A stretch of 64,000 nucleotides of DNA from Arcticibacter svalbardensis MN12-7 (GCF_000403135.1 NZ_AQPN01000145.1:106507-170506); one strand, 5' to 3'; positions 25,968-36,755 are shown, counted from the first letter of the stretch. Notes: generated by a model from the letters alone, not told the origin. Numbers and translations are program-made.

Positions 25968-26960
25968 TCAATCGATTAATAATTGATCCAATTGAGAATT
26001 GATAAAGCTCATTTGATCAGGTGAAATCTTAACATGAATAGCTTTAGCATTTTGAATCGCCTGTTCGGCATTCCTGGCACCTGCAAGTGCAATTGTGATT
26101 CCCGGTATATCAATTGTCCATCGAAGAACAAGTTGCCCAACACTTATGCCTTTATCTGCAGCCAGAGGGATAATCTCCTGAAGAAATGCATTTACTTTGA
26201 TGATATTGGTTTCAGTAAAAAAATGATTAGTGGCACGGTGGTCACCATTGGCAAATACGTGTCCGGGGTTAATCTTTCCGGTAAGCAATCCTCTTTCAAG
26301 CGGACTATAAGCAATAATTGATTTTTTATTAGCAAGTGAATAGGGCAAAACCACTTGTTCTATCCCGCGATTAACCATACTATAAGGAACTTGATTGGAT
26401 ACCAGATTAATAGTTTTCGCAGCTTCCATCATTTGATTTTCATTATAATTACAAACACCGGCATACAAAACTTTTCCCTGGGTAATAAGATCTTGAATAG
26501 CTTCCATGGTTTCCTCAATTGGCGTAGTAACATCGGGCCAATGAATTTGATATAAGTCGATATAATCGGTACCTAATCGTTTGAGACTATTTTCACATTC
26601 CTTGATAATACTTTCTTTTCCGCTGTATTTGTAGACATCAATATCCTGACCATCATTATTTTTGCTCTTGAATGCAAAATCACCCTTTTTTAGATCCCAC
26701 CTCATTCCATATTTAGTAAGAATCTGAACCTTATCCCTTGGAATTCCTTTTATTGCCTCACCAACAATTTCTTCACTTAACCCCTGACCATATATTGGTG
26801 CTGTGTCGATTGACGTTACACCTTCATTGTAGGAAGCCTTAATTGCCTTAACAGATTCATTCCGTTCAGTTCCTCCCCACATCCATCCTCCGGCAGCCCA
26901 TGAACCAAATGTAATTGCAGAGACTTCGAGATTCGAATCGCCTAATTTTCTATATTCCAT
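25968..26960 (-). CDS. Aldo/keto reductase
   Basis: The 330-residue enzyme starts MEYRKLGDSNLEVSAITFGSW, the usual AKR opening. The catalytic tetrad is visible: Asp and Tyr in SIDTAPIYGQGLSEEIVGEA, Lys in QILTKYGMRW and His in YQIHWPD. The C-terminal ITIALAGARNAEQAIQNA segment is the NADPH-binding part. It reduces or oxidises carbonyl compounds in the cytoplasm; the substrate cannot be told from the sequence. An earlier in-frame ATG five codons upstream is less likely. Confidence 0.9.
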   Translation of the reverse strand: MEYRKLGDSNLEVSAITFGSWAAGGWMWGGTERNESVKAIKASYNEGVTSIDTAPIYGQGLSEEIVGEAIKGIPRDKVQILTKYGMRWDLKKGDFAFKSKNNDGQDIDVYKYSGKESIIKECENSLKRLGTDYIDLYQIHWPDVTTPIEETMEAIQDLITQGKVLYAGVCNYNENQMMEAAKTINLVSNQVPYSMVNRGIEQVVLPYSLANKKSIIAYSPLERGLLTGKINPGHVFANGDHRATNHFFTETNIIKVNAFLQEIIPLAADKGISVGQLVLRWTIDIPGITIALAGARNAEQAIQNAKAIHVKISPDQMSFINSQLDQLLID

Positions 26961-27545
26961 ATACCTTTTGAACAAAGAGTATTGTATTAAGTTTAGCTAT
27001 AAACTTTATAAAAAGAGACAATCCAAATTAGCTCATTAAAGCTAAAAACCTACTCTATTTGAGAAGATTTAGGAAGATTGGACTTTACAATCGTTTCTCC
27101 TAAATACCCTATTTACATTTGTTCAACAGAAAGATTTAGTTTCATTATTCATTTCTTAATAATGAGTTTGGCATGAGTCGGAAGCAGCTTAGAAATAAGG
27201 ATTGGATCAGGAGCGGATAGAATCGTCTATATCGCAGATGCCGGACTCAATAGGAATAAAAAAGTAACCCATTTTTGGTTTGGCACATAATGAGATCATT
27301 GTATCGGGATTGTAGAGATGGACAGGAATGTTCGGCCTGATACAAATAATTATTCTCTCAACATTCCATCGTTTGACCTAATGGAGATAAGGATCGGATG
27401 ATGGGATGTCTGGGAGTTTATGTAAATATTTTAAAGGAATTCCAAAAAATAAGCTTAAAATGTCGCATTCAGGATATATTGTTCGTAAAGACAAGGTAAT
27501 GAATTGATAACCCTTTATTAAATAGGGCTATGATATATAAGGAAA
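26961..27545. other. Intergenic region, no convincing gene
   Basis: About 585 bases without a supported gene. A short frame near 27215-27290 (ADRIVYIADAGLNRNKKVTH) looks slightly protein-like but has no start or neighbouring homology I can name; it could be a relic. Just before the next gene there is a small AGGG/CCCT hairpin. No RNA gene was recognised. Confidence 0.4.
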
Positions 27546-28001
27546 ATGAATAAATTATTGTTAAATATTTTTTTAATACACTTTCTATTTTTGGGAGGAT
27601 GCACGGTTGAGGATAACCTTTGCGAGGCTGCTAAATGTGAGGCACCTGTTGCAACTCTTAAGATTAAACTGGTTGATAAACTTACAAATAAGAACTTACT
27701 AGATAAGGGGGCAGATTTTAAACTCACTGACTTATCAATAACCAGCACAGCTTACCACTCAAACCTGGTGATTAAAATTGATAGCACTGAACTAAACAGT
27801 AACTATATCAGTATTCTTTCATCAGGAAATGAAGCCCTATCATTAAAGTTCAAAAACTACCCTGAAGACGTGATCAGTATAAATTCCCGAATAGTAAAAA
27901 GTGGATGTTGTAGTATAATGGAAATTCAGAGTCTTACCTTAAATGAATCAGAAATTTGCAGCAGATGCGCTTCTGTTCAGATCATAGAAATCAGGAAATA
28001 A
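27546..28001 (+). CDS. Hypothetical cysteine-containing lipoprotein
   Basis: The 151-residue product has a lipobox (FLFLGGC, Cys19) followed by a short Cys-containing linker and a beta-rich body (ATLKIKLVDKLTNKNLLDKG). The tail holds the motif SGCCS and the pair CSRC, so metal binding or disulfides are possible. I do not recognise the family. It stands alone, converging on the ATP synthase operon and sharing its terminator region. Confidence 0.6.
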   Translation: MNKLLLNIFLIHFLFLGGCTVEDNLCEAAKCEAPVATLKIKLVDKLTNKNLLDKGADFKLTDLSITSTAYHSNLVIKIDSTELNSNYISILSSGNEALSLKFKNYPEDVISINSRIVKSGCCSIMEIQSLTLNESEICSRCASVQIIEIRK

Positions 28002-28016
28002 AGCTTAGTAAATACA

Positions 28017-28046
28017 AAAGTCCCGAACTTTTCAGTCAGGACTTTC
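28017..28046. terminator. Bidirectional terminator between lipoprotein gene and atpG
   Basis: AAAGTCC and GGACTTT arms (28018-28024 and 28039-28045) enclose a loop of about 14 bases, with A/T-rich flanks on both sides. It lies 25 bases after atpG (minus) and 17 after the lipoprotein gene (plus), so it can end both transcripts. Confidence 0.7.
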
Positions 28047-28069
28047 AAAATATGTTTTTTAACGAATAA

Positions 28070-28960
28070 TTAACCGTTGGAAAGAGCAGCAGCACCACTT
28101 ACAATTTCTGTAAGTTCAGTTGTAATTGCCGCCTGACGGGCCTGGTTATAAGAAAGCTTAAGGGACTTTATAAGGTCACCTGCGTTTTCTGTAGCCTTAT
28201 CCATTGCAGTCATACGTGCACCATGTTCTGACGCCCAAGAATCTAAAACTGCTTTATATAATTGAGTTTTGATAGATTTTGGTATCAGGCTATTGACAAT
28301 CTCCTCTTGTGAAGGCTCCAGAATATAATCCACCCTGGATTCTGCAGCCGCATCTCCAGCTTTAGCAGCAGGACGAGGTAATGGCAATAACTGTTCAGTT
28401 ACCAGAATTTGCATTCCAGCATTTTTGAATTGGTTGTATATCACATCTACCCTGTCATAATCACCATTTACAAATCCATCCATGATGGTTTGAGTAACAG
28501 TAGAAACATTCTCAAATGATAAATCTGAAAATATTTCGGTATGATTTCCGATAGTTTTGTATTTACGCCTTTCATAAAAGTCTTTACCTTTCTTACCAAT
28601 GGCCAAAATGCTTACATTTTGATTTTGGTTTTGAGTGGCATATTTACCAGCAATAAGACTATTAGCGGTTTTAATCACATTTGCATTAAATGCACCCGCT
28701 AATCCCCTATTAGAAGATACGACAACAACTAATACCCGTACAGGTTCTCGTTCCTGAATAAATGGAGAGGTTGAATCCTCCAGGCTCGTAGACAAATTGG
28801 TCAGAATATCCTTTAGCTTATTTGCATAAGGACGTAACTGAACAATTGCATTTGTAGCCCTTTTAAGTTTTGCAGCAGATACCATTTTCATGGCTTTAGT
28901 GATCTGTTGTGTTGAACTTATGGAAACAATCCTGTTTCTTACTTCTTTTAAATTAGCCAT
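28070..28960 (-). CDS. atpG: ATP synthase F1 subunit gamma
   Basis: The 296-residue central-stalk subunit starts MANLKEVRNRIVSISSTQQITKAMKMVSAAKL, the long N-terminal coiled-coil helix. VRVLVVVVSSNRGLAGAFNANV opens the Rossmann-like middle domain. The last helix (RMTAMDKATENAGDLIKSLKLSYNQARQAAITTELTEIVSGA) is the conserved C-terminal rotor helix. It turns inside the alpha3beta3 ring to couple proton flow to ATP synthesis. It is the last gene of this operon; atpD and atpC do not follow, and a terminator does. Confidence 0.97.
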   Translation of the reverse strand: MANLKEVRNRIVSISSTQQITKAMKMVSAAKLKRATNAIVQLRPYANKLKDILTNLSTSLEDSTSPFIQEREPVRVLVVVVSSNRGLAGAFNANVIKTANSLIAGKYATQNQNQNVSILAIGKKGKDFYERRKYKTIGNHTEIFSDLSFENVSTVTQTIMDGFVNGDYDRVDVIYNQFKNAGMQILVTEQLLPLPRPAAKAGDAAAESRVDYILEPSQEEIVNSLIPKSIKTQLYKAVLDSWASEHGARMTAMDKATENAGDLIKSLKLSYNQARQAAITTELTEIVSGAAALSNG

Positions 28961-29022
28961 CTTATAAAATTTAAATCATAAGTTCAAAAGATGAATTCAT
29001 CCTTTGAACTTATGAAAACGAA

Positions 29023-30597
29023 CTAGTAGTTCGCAGCAAGTTCTTTTGCAACCGTTTCAAGAACCCCGGTAATCGTATCATCTAATTTCCCAGCTTTTAA
29101 GCTTTTCAGCACTTCCGGATGACGGACTTCAAGCTGTTGAGTATATTCTGCTTCGAATTGTTTTACTTTATTAACAGGCACCTGTCTCAATAAACCTTTA
29201 GAACCAGCATATATGATTGCCACTTGTTTTTCAACTGCTACAGGAGAGAATTGACCTTGTTTTAGAATTTCAACGTTTCTGGCACCTTTATCCAATACAG
29301 ATTGAGTAGCAGCATCAAGGTCAGAACCAAACTTAGAGAAAGCCTCTAACTCACGGTACTGTGCCTGGTCTAATTTCAATGTTCCAGCAACTTTCTTCAT
29401 TGATTTGATCTGCGCATTACCACCTACACGGGATACAGATATACCCACATTAATAGCTGGTCTTACACCTGCGTTAAACAAGTTAGATTCAAGGAAGATC
29501 TGACCATCAGTAATTGAAATTACATTGGTCGGAATGTATGCAGAAACATCACCTGCCTGAGTTTCAATGATAGGAAGTGCAGTTAATGAACCTCCTCCTT
29601 TAACAAGATGCTTGATTGAATCAGGCAAATCATTCATATTTCTGGCAATTGCATCAGAACTGTTAATCTTTGCTGCACGTTCTAATAAACGACTGTGAAG
29701 ATAGAACACATCACCTGGATAAGCTTCGCGGCCTGGTGGACGGCGTAACAATAAAGACACTTCACGGTATGCAACTGCCTGTTTTGATAAATCATCATAG
29801 ATGATCAAAGCAGGACGACCAGTATCACGGAAGAATTCACCTATTGCAGCACCTGAAAATGGAGCATAAAACTGCATTGCAGCAGGATCAGCAGCAGAAG
29901 CAGCTACAACAATTGAATAGGCCATTGCTCCTTTTTCTTCAAGAACACGTACAATATTTGCAACTGTTGAATTCTTTTGACCAATAGCTACATAGATACA
30001 ATATACCGGCTTGCCTTCATCATAAAACTCTTTTTGATTGATAATGGTATCAATACATACAGCAGTTTTACCAGTTTGGCGATCACCAATAACAAGTTCA
30101 CGTTGACCACGACCAATAGGAATCATGGCATCAATAGCCTTAATACCTGTTTGAAGAGGTTCTGTAACCGGTTGGCGATAAATTACACCAGGAGCTTTAC
30201 GCTCAATGGGCATTTCATAAGTTTCACCAGTTATTGGTCCCTTTCCATCAATAGGATGACCTAATGTATTTACAACACGGCCTAACATACCATCACCCAC
30301 CTGTATAGAAGCAATTTTTTCAGTACGCCTCATGGTGTCACCTTCTTTCACATTGTCAGAAGTACCAAGTAAAACAACACCTACATTGTCTTCTTCTAAG
30401 TTCAAAACTACACCTTGTAGTCCGTTATCAAATTCAACCAATTCGCCTGATTGAACTTTGGTGAGCCCATAAACCCGGGCAATACCATCGCCCACCTGCA
30501 ATACGGTACCTACTTCTTCAAGTTCAGCCTCTGATTTAAAGCCCGACAATTGCTGACGCAATATAGCCGATACTTCATCCGGTCTTACCTCTACCAT
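29023..30597 (-). CDS. atpA: ATP synthase F1 subunit alpha
   Basis: The 524-residue protein has the N-terminal beta-barrel ([22 protein letters not shown]), the nucleotide-binding domain with P-loop [10 protein letters not shown], and the arginine-finger region [17 protein letters not shown]. It forms the non-catalytic positions of the F1 head with the beta subunit. There are 62 bases between atpA and atpG, and 72 between atpH and atpA, all on the same strand. Length and motifs are normal. Confidence 0.98.
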   Translation of the reverse strand: MVEVRPDEVSAILRQQLSGFKSEAELEEVGTVLQVGDGIARVYGLTKVQSGELVEFDNGLQGVVLNLEEDNVGVVLLGTSDNVKEGDTMRRTEKIASIQVGDGMLGRVVNTLGHPIDGKGPITGETYEMPIERKAPGVIYRQPVTEPLQTGIKAIDAMIPIGRGQRELVIGDRQTGKTAVCIDTIINQKEFYDEGKPVYCIYVAIGQKNSTVANIVRVLEEKGAMAYSIVVAASAADPAAMQFYAPFSGAAIGEFFRDTGRPALIIYDDLSKQAVAYREVSLLLRRPPGREAYPGDVFYLHSRLLERAAKINSSDAIARNMNDLPDSIKHLVKGGGSLTALPIIETQAGDVSAYIPTNVISITDGQIFLESNLFNAGVRPAINVGISVSRVGGNAQIKSMKKVAGTLKLDQAQYRELEAFSKFGSDLDAATQSVLDKGARNVEILKQGQFSPVAVEKQVAIIYAGSKGLLRQVPVNKVKQFEAEYTQQLEVRHPEVLKSLKAGKLDDTITGVLETVAKELAANY

Positions 30598-30669
30598 AGT
30601 TTTATATTAATATTTTGTTTCTTAATCTGTTAAAAATATATTTCGGGTATGTTTTAAAGTAATAGATAC

Positions 30670-31218
30670 TTAACTAACAACCTTCTGCAAAAAATCTTTC
30701 CTTAGTTTATTCAGGCTACTTGAAATACTGGCATCAAATTGTTTGTCGCCAACCTTCAGTACAAAACCGCCGATCAGATCTTCATCAACTAGTGACTCCA
30801 GAACTACTTCATTGTTAGTTGCCTCTTTTACTACGCGTAATATTTCAGCTCTATTTGCATCCGTAAGAGGTGCTGCTGAAACAATTTTAGCTTTAATAAT
30901 TCCTCTAATTCGGTTATAACCGTTTACAAACTCTTTTGCAGTTTCGAAAAGAATTTCAGAGCGACCTTTACTGATAACTATTTTAAAGAACGTCAACACG
31001 ATCTCATGAACAGATGGACCGAACACTGCCTTAATAATCGCGAATTTTTTATCAGGATTAATAATTGGGTTTTTCAGCACAGCCTTCAATTCGGGCGTTG
31101 AACGCAGAACAGCTAGAAAAGAATCGATATCAGACTTAATCATTTCCAAAGAATTTTGTTCCTGGGCTAAATCAAGTAATGATTTTGCGTACCTTGATGC
31201 TACTTGAATTTCAGACAT
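30670..31218 (-). CDS. atpH: ATP synthase F1 subunit delta
   Basis: The 182-residue subunit begins VASRYAKSLLDLAQEQ, the typical N-terminal helix. The C-terminal part contains VLESLVDEDLIGGFVLKVGDKQFDASISSSLNKLRKDF, the conserved GG-containing segment of OSCP/delta proteins. It connects the peripheral stalk (b subunit) to the top of the F1 head. It lies 28 bases downstream of atpF. Confidence 0.95.
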   Translation of the reverse strand: MSEIQVASRYAKSLLDLAQEQNSLEMIKSDIDSFLAVLRSTPELKAVLKNPIINPDKKFAIIKAVFGPSVHEIVLTFFKIVISKGRSEILFETAKEFVNGYNRIRGIIKAKIVSAAPLTDANRAEILRVVKEATNNEVVLESLVDEDLIGGFVLKVGDKQFDASISSSLNKLRKDFLQKVVS

Positions 31219-31246
31219 CTTATTTTTTGTGAGTGTGTGAAGTTAA

Positions 31247-31756
31247 TTAGTTTAATTTCACGTCTTTTAATAGGTCAGATACTAACGCCTGTTGTTTCTG
31301 TTGATCTTCAAACTGTTTGCGAAGAATTTTCTCTGCTATTTGGATTGAAAGTTCGGCAACCTGATTTTTAACTTCGTTAAGAGCAGTCACCTTTTGAGCA
31401 TCAATCTCGTGTTTAGCTTTCTCGATCATCTTTGCGCCTTCAACCTGCGCACTGGTACGGGCTTCAGCGACAATTTTATCTTTAAGCTCTTTAGCTTCTT
31501 TCAAAATCAAATCACGTTCTACACGTGCTTGTTTCAATAAACTTTCGTTTTCATTGGTAAGACGCGCCATCTCGTTCTTTGCCTTTTCAGCAGAAGCAAG
31601 TGCACTTTCAATAAAACGCTCACGTTCAGTTATAGCATCTAAAATAGGTGTCCATGCTAATTTCTTAAGCATGATCAGTAAAAGCAGAAAAGCAACAGCT
31701 GACCAAACTACAAACCCGAGGTGGTGATTAAGTATACCCTCAAATAATTCTCCCAT
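31247..31756 (-). CDS. atpF: ATP synthase F0 subunit b
   Basis: The 169-residue protein has one N-terminal membrane helix (about 11-28, VVWSAVAFLLLLIMLKKL). A long, highly charged coiled coil to the end follows (ERFIESALASAEKAKNEMARL onward). It forms the peripheral stalk as a dimer. A hairpin in the 88-base gap to atpE separates it from the upstream part of the operon. Confidence 0.96.
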   Translation of the reverse strand: MGELFEGILNHHLGFVVWSAVAFLLLLIMLKKLAWTPILDAITERERFIESALASAEKAKNEMARLTNENESLLKQARVERDLILKEAKELKDKIVAEARTSAQVEGAKMIEKAKHEIDAQKVTALNEVKNQVAELSIQIAEKILRKQFEDQQKQQALVSDLLKDVKLN

Positions 31757-31787
31757 TTTCTATCAAATAATTTTTTATTGCAAAATT

Positions 31788-31842
31788 AAAGGACCGGAAT
31801 TAACCAATCGTTAATCTCCGGCCCTTAGACCGAAGTCCTTTT
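31788..31842 (-). terminator. Structured spacer between atpE and atpF
   Basis: On the minus strand a C(TTCG)G tetraloop mini-hairpin (GACTTCGGTC) is followed by a strong stem, CCGGAGATTAAC pairing with GTTAATTCCGG around GATTG. AAAGGA and TCCTTT can close the whole structure, and TTTAATTTT follows. It could act as a partial terminator or 3' stabiliser, raising c-subunit expression over the downstream stalk and F1 genes. Confidence 0.55.
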
Positions 31843-31844
31843 AA

Positions 31845-32093
<249 letters not shown>

Positions 32094-32097
32094 CTAA

Positions 32098-33229
32098 CTA
32101 ATGATGCTCCTGTACCGCTGTTCCGATAAACAGGGCAGTAAGCATTGTAAAAATAAATGCCTGTAAAAATCCCACTAAAAGTTCAAGTACATCCATAAAC
32201 AATACAAAGGCTACCGATACTGGTGCAATTGCGATTGATTTAAAAATAAATATCAGGGATATCAGACTCAAAACAATAATGTGACCTGCAGAAATATTCG
32301 CATATAAACGAATCATTAATGCAAAAGGCTTAGACACTACACCTATGATCTCAACAGGGATCATAATTGGATATAACCACCATGGCACATCTGGTAGTAA
32401 TATATGCTTCCAGTAGTACTTGTTTCCACTCGTGTTCACAACGACCAAAACAATGAATGACAATAGGAAGGTCATAAAAATATTACCGGTAACGTTAGCT
32501 CCTCCTGGAAAAAATTGGAAGCAAGCCTAATAAGTTGTTGATCCAGATAAAGAAAAACAAGGTCAGCAACAAAGGCATGAATTTAGCGTACTTATAACCA
32601 ATGTTAGGAATAGCGATATCATCTCTTACAAAGATAATAATAGGCTCAATAAGAGACTGAAATCCCTTTGGAGCTTTACCAATACGCTTTTTATAAGCAG
32701 ATGATACGGATGTAAATATCAATAGTAAAATAATGATAGAAATCCAGGTTGATGCAACATTTTTGGTAATAGAGAAGTCATAGACGTGAGACGATGCTTC
32801 TTTGTCGACAGCTCCTGCAGCGTCTACGGCAAAAACCTGATCTTCAATAAGCTTATACGTGTAATGATTACTTTGATAAGCATCTTCGCCATGATTAAAC
32901 TTTGAAGAAGAAAATAGATCGACGCCTTTATCTGTAATAAGTATAACAGGAAGTGGGAATGAAGTTTCTCCCCATAAATGCCAATAATGAGAATCGGCAA
33001 TATGCTCCATAATGGCGGCGGTTGGATCGAACTTACCCTCTTCCGGTTTGTGTTCACCATTTTCTACTCCCGGAATCTGGGCATCGGTATTAACGGTGGA
33101 ACTATCTGTCATTTCACCTGAGTGATTTTGAGCTGATAAAGAGGTACTAAAACTAAATAGAGTGAAAAAAAAAGCGTAAACTATGCTAAGTCTAACTTTT
33201 CCTGTACTCAAAATACGCGTAGAGATCAT
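32098..33229 (-). CDS. atpB: ATP synthase F0 subunit a, frameshifted in this sequence
   Basis: The 5' part (33229 to about 32497) has a signal-like N-terminus, a periplasmic domain of about 130 residues and the first helices, ending FIWINNLLGLLPIF. The 3' part begins PGGANVTGNIF in another frame and holds the essential Arg (ALMIRLYANISAGH) and the last helices. The frames join in ATTTTTTCCAGG near 32508, and five T instead of six restores LLPIFPGGANVTG. The protein forms the proton half-channels against the c-ring. Because no other copy is in view and the gene is needed for oxidative phosphorylation, a sequence error is the likelier explanation. Confidence 0.9.
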
Positions 33230-33249
33230 CTAATTGGAGATTTTACTTT

Positions 33250-33624
33250 TTATTTTGGTGCGCGCAAGTTAACTAACAATGATTTAACTTCAAAGGCCGT
33301 AAATAAAAAATATATGGAAAAAAATTCAAGTGCAAAATATGTGCTGCTAACTTTATATATTTTCAGGTAAAAAACAACGAAAAACAAACTGACAATTAAC
33401 TTTATAAATATAGCAGCCAATAAAATATAAACGGATAGATCACCCCCTGTTTTTATTGCTACATTGGATGTTATATAGGCAAGTAATGTAAGGACACCCA
33501 AAAAACCAAAGATAATCCAGAATTTGGGAACAAGAATTGTGTAGGCGGAATCTAATAACAAAGCTACGACTGCAAGGATAAGCACAAGGATGCCGAATTG
33601 TATAAGAAATTTTTTTAAACTCAA
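33250..33624 (-). CDS. Membrane protein of the ATP synthase operon (AtpI-like position)
   Basis: The 124-residue protein has four hydrophobic helices and short polar loops. It lies between the AtpZ/AtpI-like gene, with which it overlaps by four bases (ATGA), and atpB, 20 bases further. The placement and size suggest an assembly factor such as an AtpI-type c-ring or Mg2+-related protein, but the sequence itself does not show a diagnostic motif. Confidence 0.7.
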   Translation of the reverse strand: MSLKKFLIQFGILVLILAVVALLLDSAYTILVPKFWIIFGFLGVLTLLAYITSNVAIKTGGDLSVYILLAAIFIKLIVSLFFVVFYLKIYKVSSTYFALEFFSIYFLFTAFEVKSLLVNLRAPK

Positions 33625-33869
33625 CTTTTATTCTTTTTAACTGAACGAATTACTAAATATAATGAGGCAAACACTCCTGCCAAGCTAAAAAAAGCGGTAA
33701 AAATAGGGGTTGCTGAGGATTTTGTTTCATCAATTTTATAGCCTATAAACGTAAAGACACCTATGACGGCTATCATTTGAAATCCCAATCCAGAGTAGTA
33801 AGCATAGCTATTAAGAGCCTTCTTTCCATCTTGCTCTTCCAGTTGTTTTGGAGATTTAGGCTTTAACAT
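33621..33869 (-). CDS. AtpZ/AtpI family protein
   Basis: The 82-residue protein has a polar N-terminus of about 25 and two membrane helices with the connecting motif GYKIDE (residues 44-49), diagnostic of the AtpZ/AtpI family. It is the first gene of the ATP synthase operon. Members are thought to help assemble the c-ring or transport Mg2+/Ca2+. Its stop overlaps the next start as ATGA. The promoter must lie in the 144 bases shared with divergent sprE. Confidence 0.85.
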   Translation of the reverse strand: MLKPKSPKQLEEQDGKKALNSYAYYSGLGFQMIAVIGVFTFIGYKIDETKSSATPIFTAFFSLAGVFASLYLVIRSVKKNKS

Positions 33870-34013
33870 CTTTCATATTTATAATAATTTTCAAAAGTAC
33901 GAAATACTTCTCCGCTAACCATAGAATTAGGCATAAGATTTTTTTGTTAAATGTCTTAACCTAACCTTTCAAATTAATTATCGTAAAATTGCTAATTACG
34001 AAGCAATGTTGGT

Positions 34014-36755
34014 GTGAAGCGTTTTCTTACATATTATTATTTATTTATTTTCTTGAGTCTACTTCTTATAGCAGGCTGTGGTTCGGCCAGAAAAATACCG
34101 GCTATACAGAATCTTACTGCCCGGTATAATATCATTTATAACGCAGAGAATTTATTAAATAAATGCCGGGAAACCACCGAAAGAAGTATTATCGATGATT
34201 ACACTCATATATTGCCGGTGTATAAAGAACCAATAAATGAAACAGCGGAATCTAATAGTAAATCGCTCGATTCGGTAATTCAAAAAGCAAATAGTATAAT
34301 ATTAAAAAAAACAGAGAGCAAATATGTAGATGATGCTTACTTTTTGATAGCTGAGGCCAATTTTCAAAAAGCAAATTACTTTGATGCTGCGGAATTCTAT
34401 ACCTATATATATACCTCCTATCCGGATGATTTACGTTTGTCTCAACTTGCAAAATCTAGGAAAGCTCGTGCACTGATTCAACTTAATTACCCATTTCAAG
34501 CGGAAGCTATATTAGATAGTGCTTTTGTTCTAAAAAACGCACCTTCTTCTAAAGAGGCATTAACTGATCTATATGCAACGAAAGCGCAGCTCTTAATTTT
34601 CCAGAATCGCTTCATGGATGCGGAAGAAATGATCAATCAGGCTCTTAAAGCTAAGCCGCCAAGAAGTCATAAGATCCGATGGACTTATCTTCTCGCACAA
34701 CTTCAAGAAAAAAACAAACTGCCAGAAAAAGCTTATTCTAATTATACACTTGTTATAAAAGGTAATGCTCCTTTTGAAATGGCTTTTAACGCAGACCTAA
34801 ACCGCATTCGAATTGATAATGATCATACTAAACAAGACAATATTATTATCCTCAAATCACTACTCAAACGAGATAATAATATAGATTTCCAGGATCAGAT
34901 TTATTACAAAATAGGAAACATCTATCAGGAAAGGAACCAACTTGATGAAGCTGTTAAAAGCTACAATAAGTCCATAAAGCTCAATACTGGCAATAAAAAT
35001 CAAAAAGGACTTTCTTATTTGAAGTTAGCTGAAATAACTTTCCAGAAGGGACAATATACACTGTCAAAGACTTACTACGACACCACTTTGTCTACTTTGC
35101 CTCCTACATATCCGGATTATTCGGTAATAAAACGCAAAGCAGCTAGTCTCACTTTTCTTGCAAATCGGTTCAATAACATTTATGTTGAAAAGCAACTACA
35201 GGTATTTGCAGTGCTTTCCGAACAAGACCTTAAAGAAAAAATAGACAGCTTAATAAGAAAGCAATCGGATCTTACACTTCGTGCTGAACCTTTTCACGCT
35301 TCACAAAATAATTCATTAGCTTATTCAGATCAAGCTGTGGAAAGTTCCAGAGATAACACATTTTACTTCTACAATACTGCAGCTTTAACCAAGGGGAGTG
35401 TTGACTTTAAGCAGCGGTGGGGTAATAGAAAACGTAGTGATAACTGGAGAAACAGTACTAATTTAGGTATCGAAATCACACAGGCGGTATCTAGTCCGCT
35501 TACTTCCCCTCTTGCCGACACAATAAGCACCAGCTCTGCGTACACAGCTTTATTCAACGAATATATGAAAGAGATACCGCTGGATAATAAAAAAATGCAG
35601 CTTTCAAATGAACGAATTGCAGCTGCAATGTATGAAATTGGTGATTTTTATCGTACCGAACTTCAGGATAATGAAGAAGCACAGAAGACATTTGAAAATT
35701 TACTAGCTCTTTATCCGGCAAGCAGTTATGCCAGTTCTACCCTGTATAGCTTATATCTTTTAAATCTGGATAAAAACCCTGCTAAGGCCGATAATTATAG
35801 AAAACTGATTATAAACAGATACCCGGAATCAAACTTTTCAAAAAGCTTACAAAACCCATTATTTAATATGCAGTCGGCTGAAAAGGAAAAAACATTTAAT
35901 CAGGACTATACCGCTATTTTTGAGTTGTACACTCAAAAAAAATACAGAGAGGTTATTCAACTTACAAATGAATTTAAAAATCGAAACAACCGCACCTTTC
36001 TTTCAGCACAATTGGCTTATCTGGACGCTCTTGCTACAGGCCATTTACAAAAGCTTCCTGCATTTGAGGAGTCACTTCAATCCATTATTTCCACCTTCCC
36101 AGAAGATTCTCTGGTTACCCCCCTGTCAAAACAACAACTTCAATATGTGGATCTAAACAGGCAGGAGCTTATGAAAAGGAATACAGCTTTATTGGAAAAT
36201 GATTCAAAGAGTGCGATCTATGAACCGGAAATACTACCCGAATCAAACGGACATGTAAAGCATATATCAAATCCTTCGAACCAATCAAAGTTGGAAAATA
36301 AGATTTCAACAATTGAGAATGATGGTATTCCGGATAAAACTAAATCAAGCGAAGGTCCAGCAGTTCCTACAAATCAAGTCTTGGCTGAGGCTCAATTTAG
36401 TTTACCAGATTCAGCTGAATATTATTTTGTTATTAATATCTTAGATTCAAGAACTAATCTTAGTCCGTCCAGATTTGGTATTGGACAGTTTAATAGAACC
36501 CGATATCTATCTTTACCAATAAAACATCAATTAAAAGTGGTGAATAAGGAAAATCAACTGATATTTGTAGGTCCATTTACGTCAAGAACTAGTGCTAATT
36601 CATACGAAAATAATATTGCTCCATTAATTAAAGACATAATGAAAATCCCTTCTGATAAATACAATACCTTTATTATCACCAAAGAAGGACTTGAAAAACT
36701 AAATACAGGTACGATTATACAATCGTATGTTGAATACTTTAATAAAAGTAAGTAG
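34014..36755 (+). CDS. sprE: Type IX secretion lipoprotein PorW/SprE
   Basis: A GTG start gives MKRFLTYYYLFIFL and a lipobox (LLLIAGC, Cys about 22). The mature protein opens with NLTARYNIIYNAENLL, the conserved PorW/SprE segment. Multiple TPRs follow (KYVDDAYFLIAEANFQKANYFDAAEFY, NIYQERNQLDEAVKSYNKSI, KLAEITFQKGQYTLSKTYYDT). The C-terminal section (about 800-913) resembles a SPOR-like fold. At 913 residues the length fits. It links the periplasmic rings of the T9SS to outer-membrane parts. It is followed five bases later by the PBP1A gene. Confidence 0.85.
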   Translation: MKRFLTYYYLFIFLSLLLIAGCGSARKIPAIQNLTARYNIIYNAENLLNKCRETTERSIIDDYTHILPVYKEPINETAESNSKSLDSVIQKANSIILKKTESKYVDDAYFLIAEANFQKANYFDAAEFYTYIYTSYPDDLRLSQLAKSRKARALIQLNYPFQAEAILDSAFVLKNAPSSKEALTDLYATKAQLLIFQNRFMDAEEMINQALKAKPPRSHKIRWTYLLAQLQEKNKLPEKAYSNYTLVIKGNAPFEMAFNADLNRIRIDNDHTKQDNIIILKSLLKRDNNIDFQDQIYYKIGNIYQERNQLDEAVKSYNKSIKLNTGNKNQKGLSYLKLAEITFQKGQYTLSKTYYDTTLSTLPPTYPDYSVIKRKAASLTFLANRFNNIYVEKQLQVFAVLSEQDLKEKIDSLIRKQSDLTLRAEPFHASQNNSLAYSDQAVESSRDNTFYFYNTAALTKGSVDFKQRWGNRKRSDNWRNSTNLGIEITQAVSSPLTSPLADTISTSSAYTALFNEYMKEIPLDNKKMQLSNERIAAAMYEIGDFYRTELQDNEEAQKTFENLLALYPASSYASSTLYSLYLLNLDKNPAKADNYRKLIINRYPESNFSKSLQNPLFNMQSAEKEKTFNQDYTAIFELYTQKKYREVIQLTNEFKNRNNRTFLSAQLAYLDALATGHLQKLPAFEESLQSIISTFPEDSLVTPLSKQQLQYVDLNRQELMKRNTALLENDSKSAIYEPEILPESNGHVKHISNPSNQSKLENKISTIENDGIPDKTKSSEGPAVPTNQVLAEAQFSLPDSAEYYFVINILDSRTNLSPSRFGIGQFNRTRYLSLPIKHQLKVVNKENQLIFVGPFTSRTSANSYENNIAPLIKDIMKIPSDKYNTFIITKEGLEKLNTGTIIQSYVEYFNKSK

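Noticed and set aside
27200..27300. Short frame with ADRIVYIADAGLN as a transposase or repeat-protein relic
   Set aside because: Too short to assign, no second conserved motif and no terminal repeats nearby.
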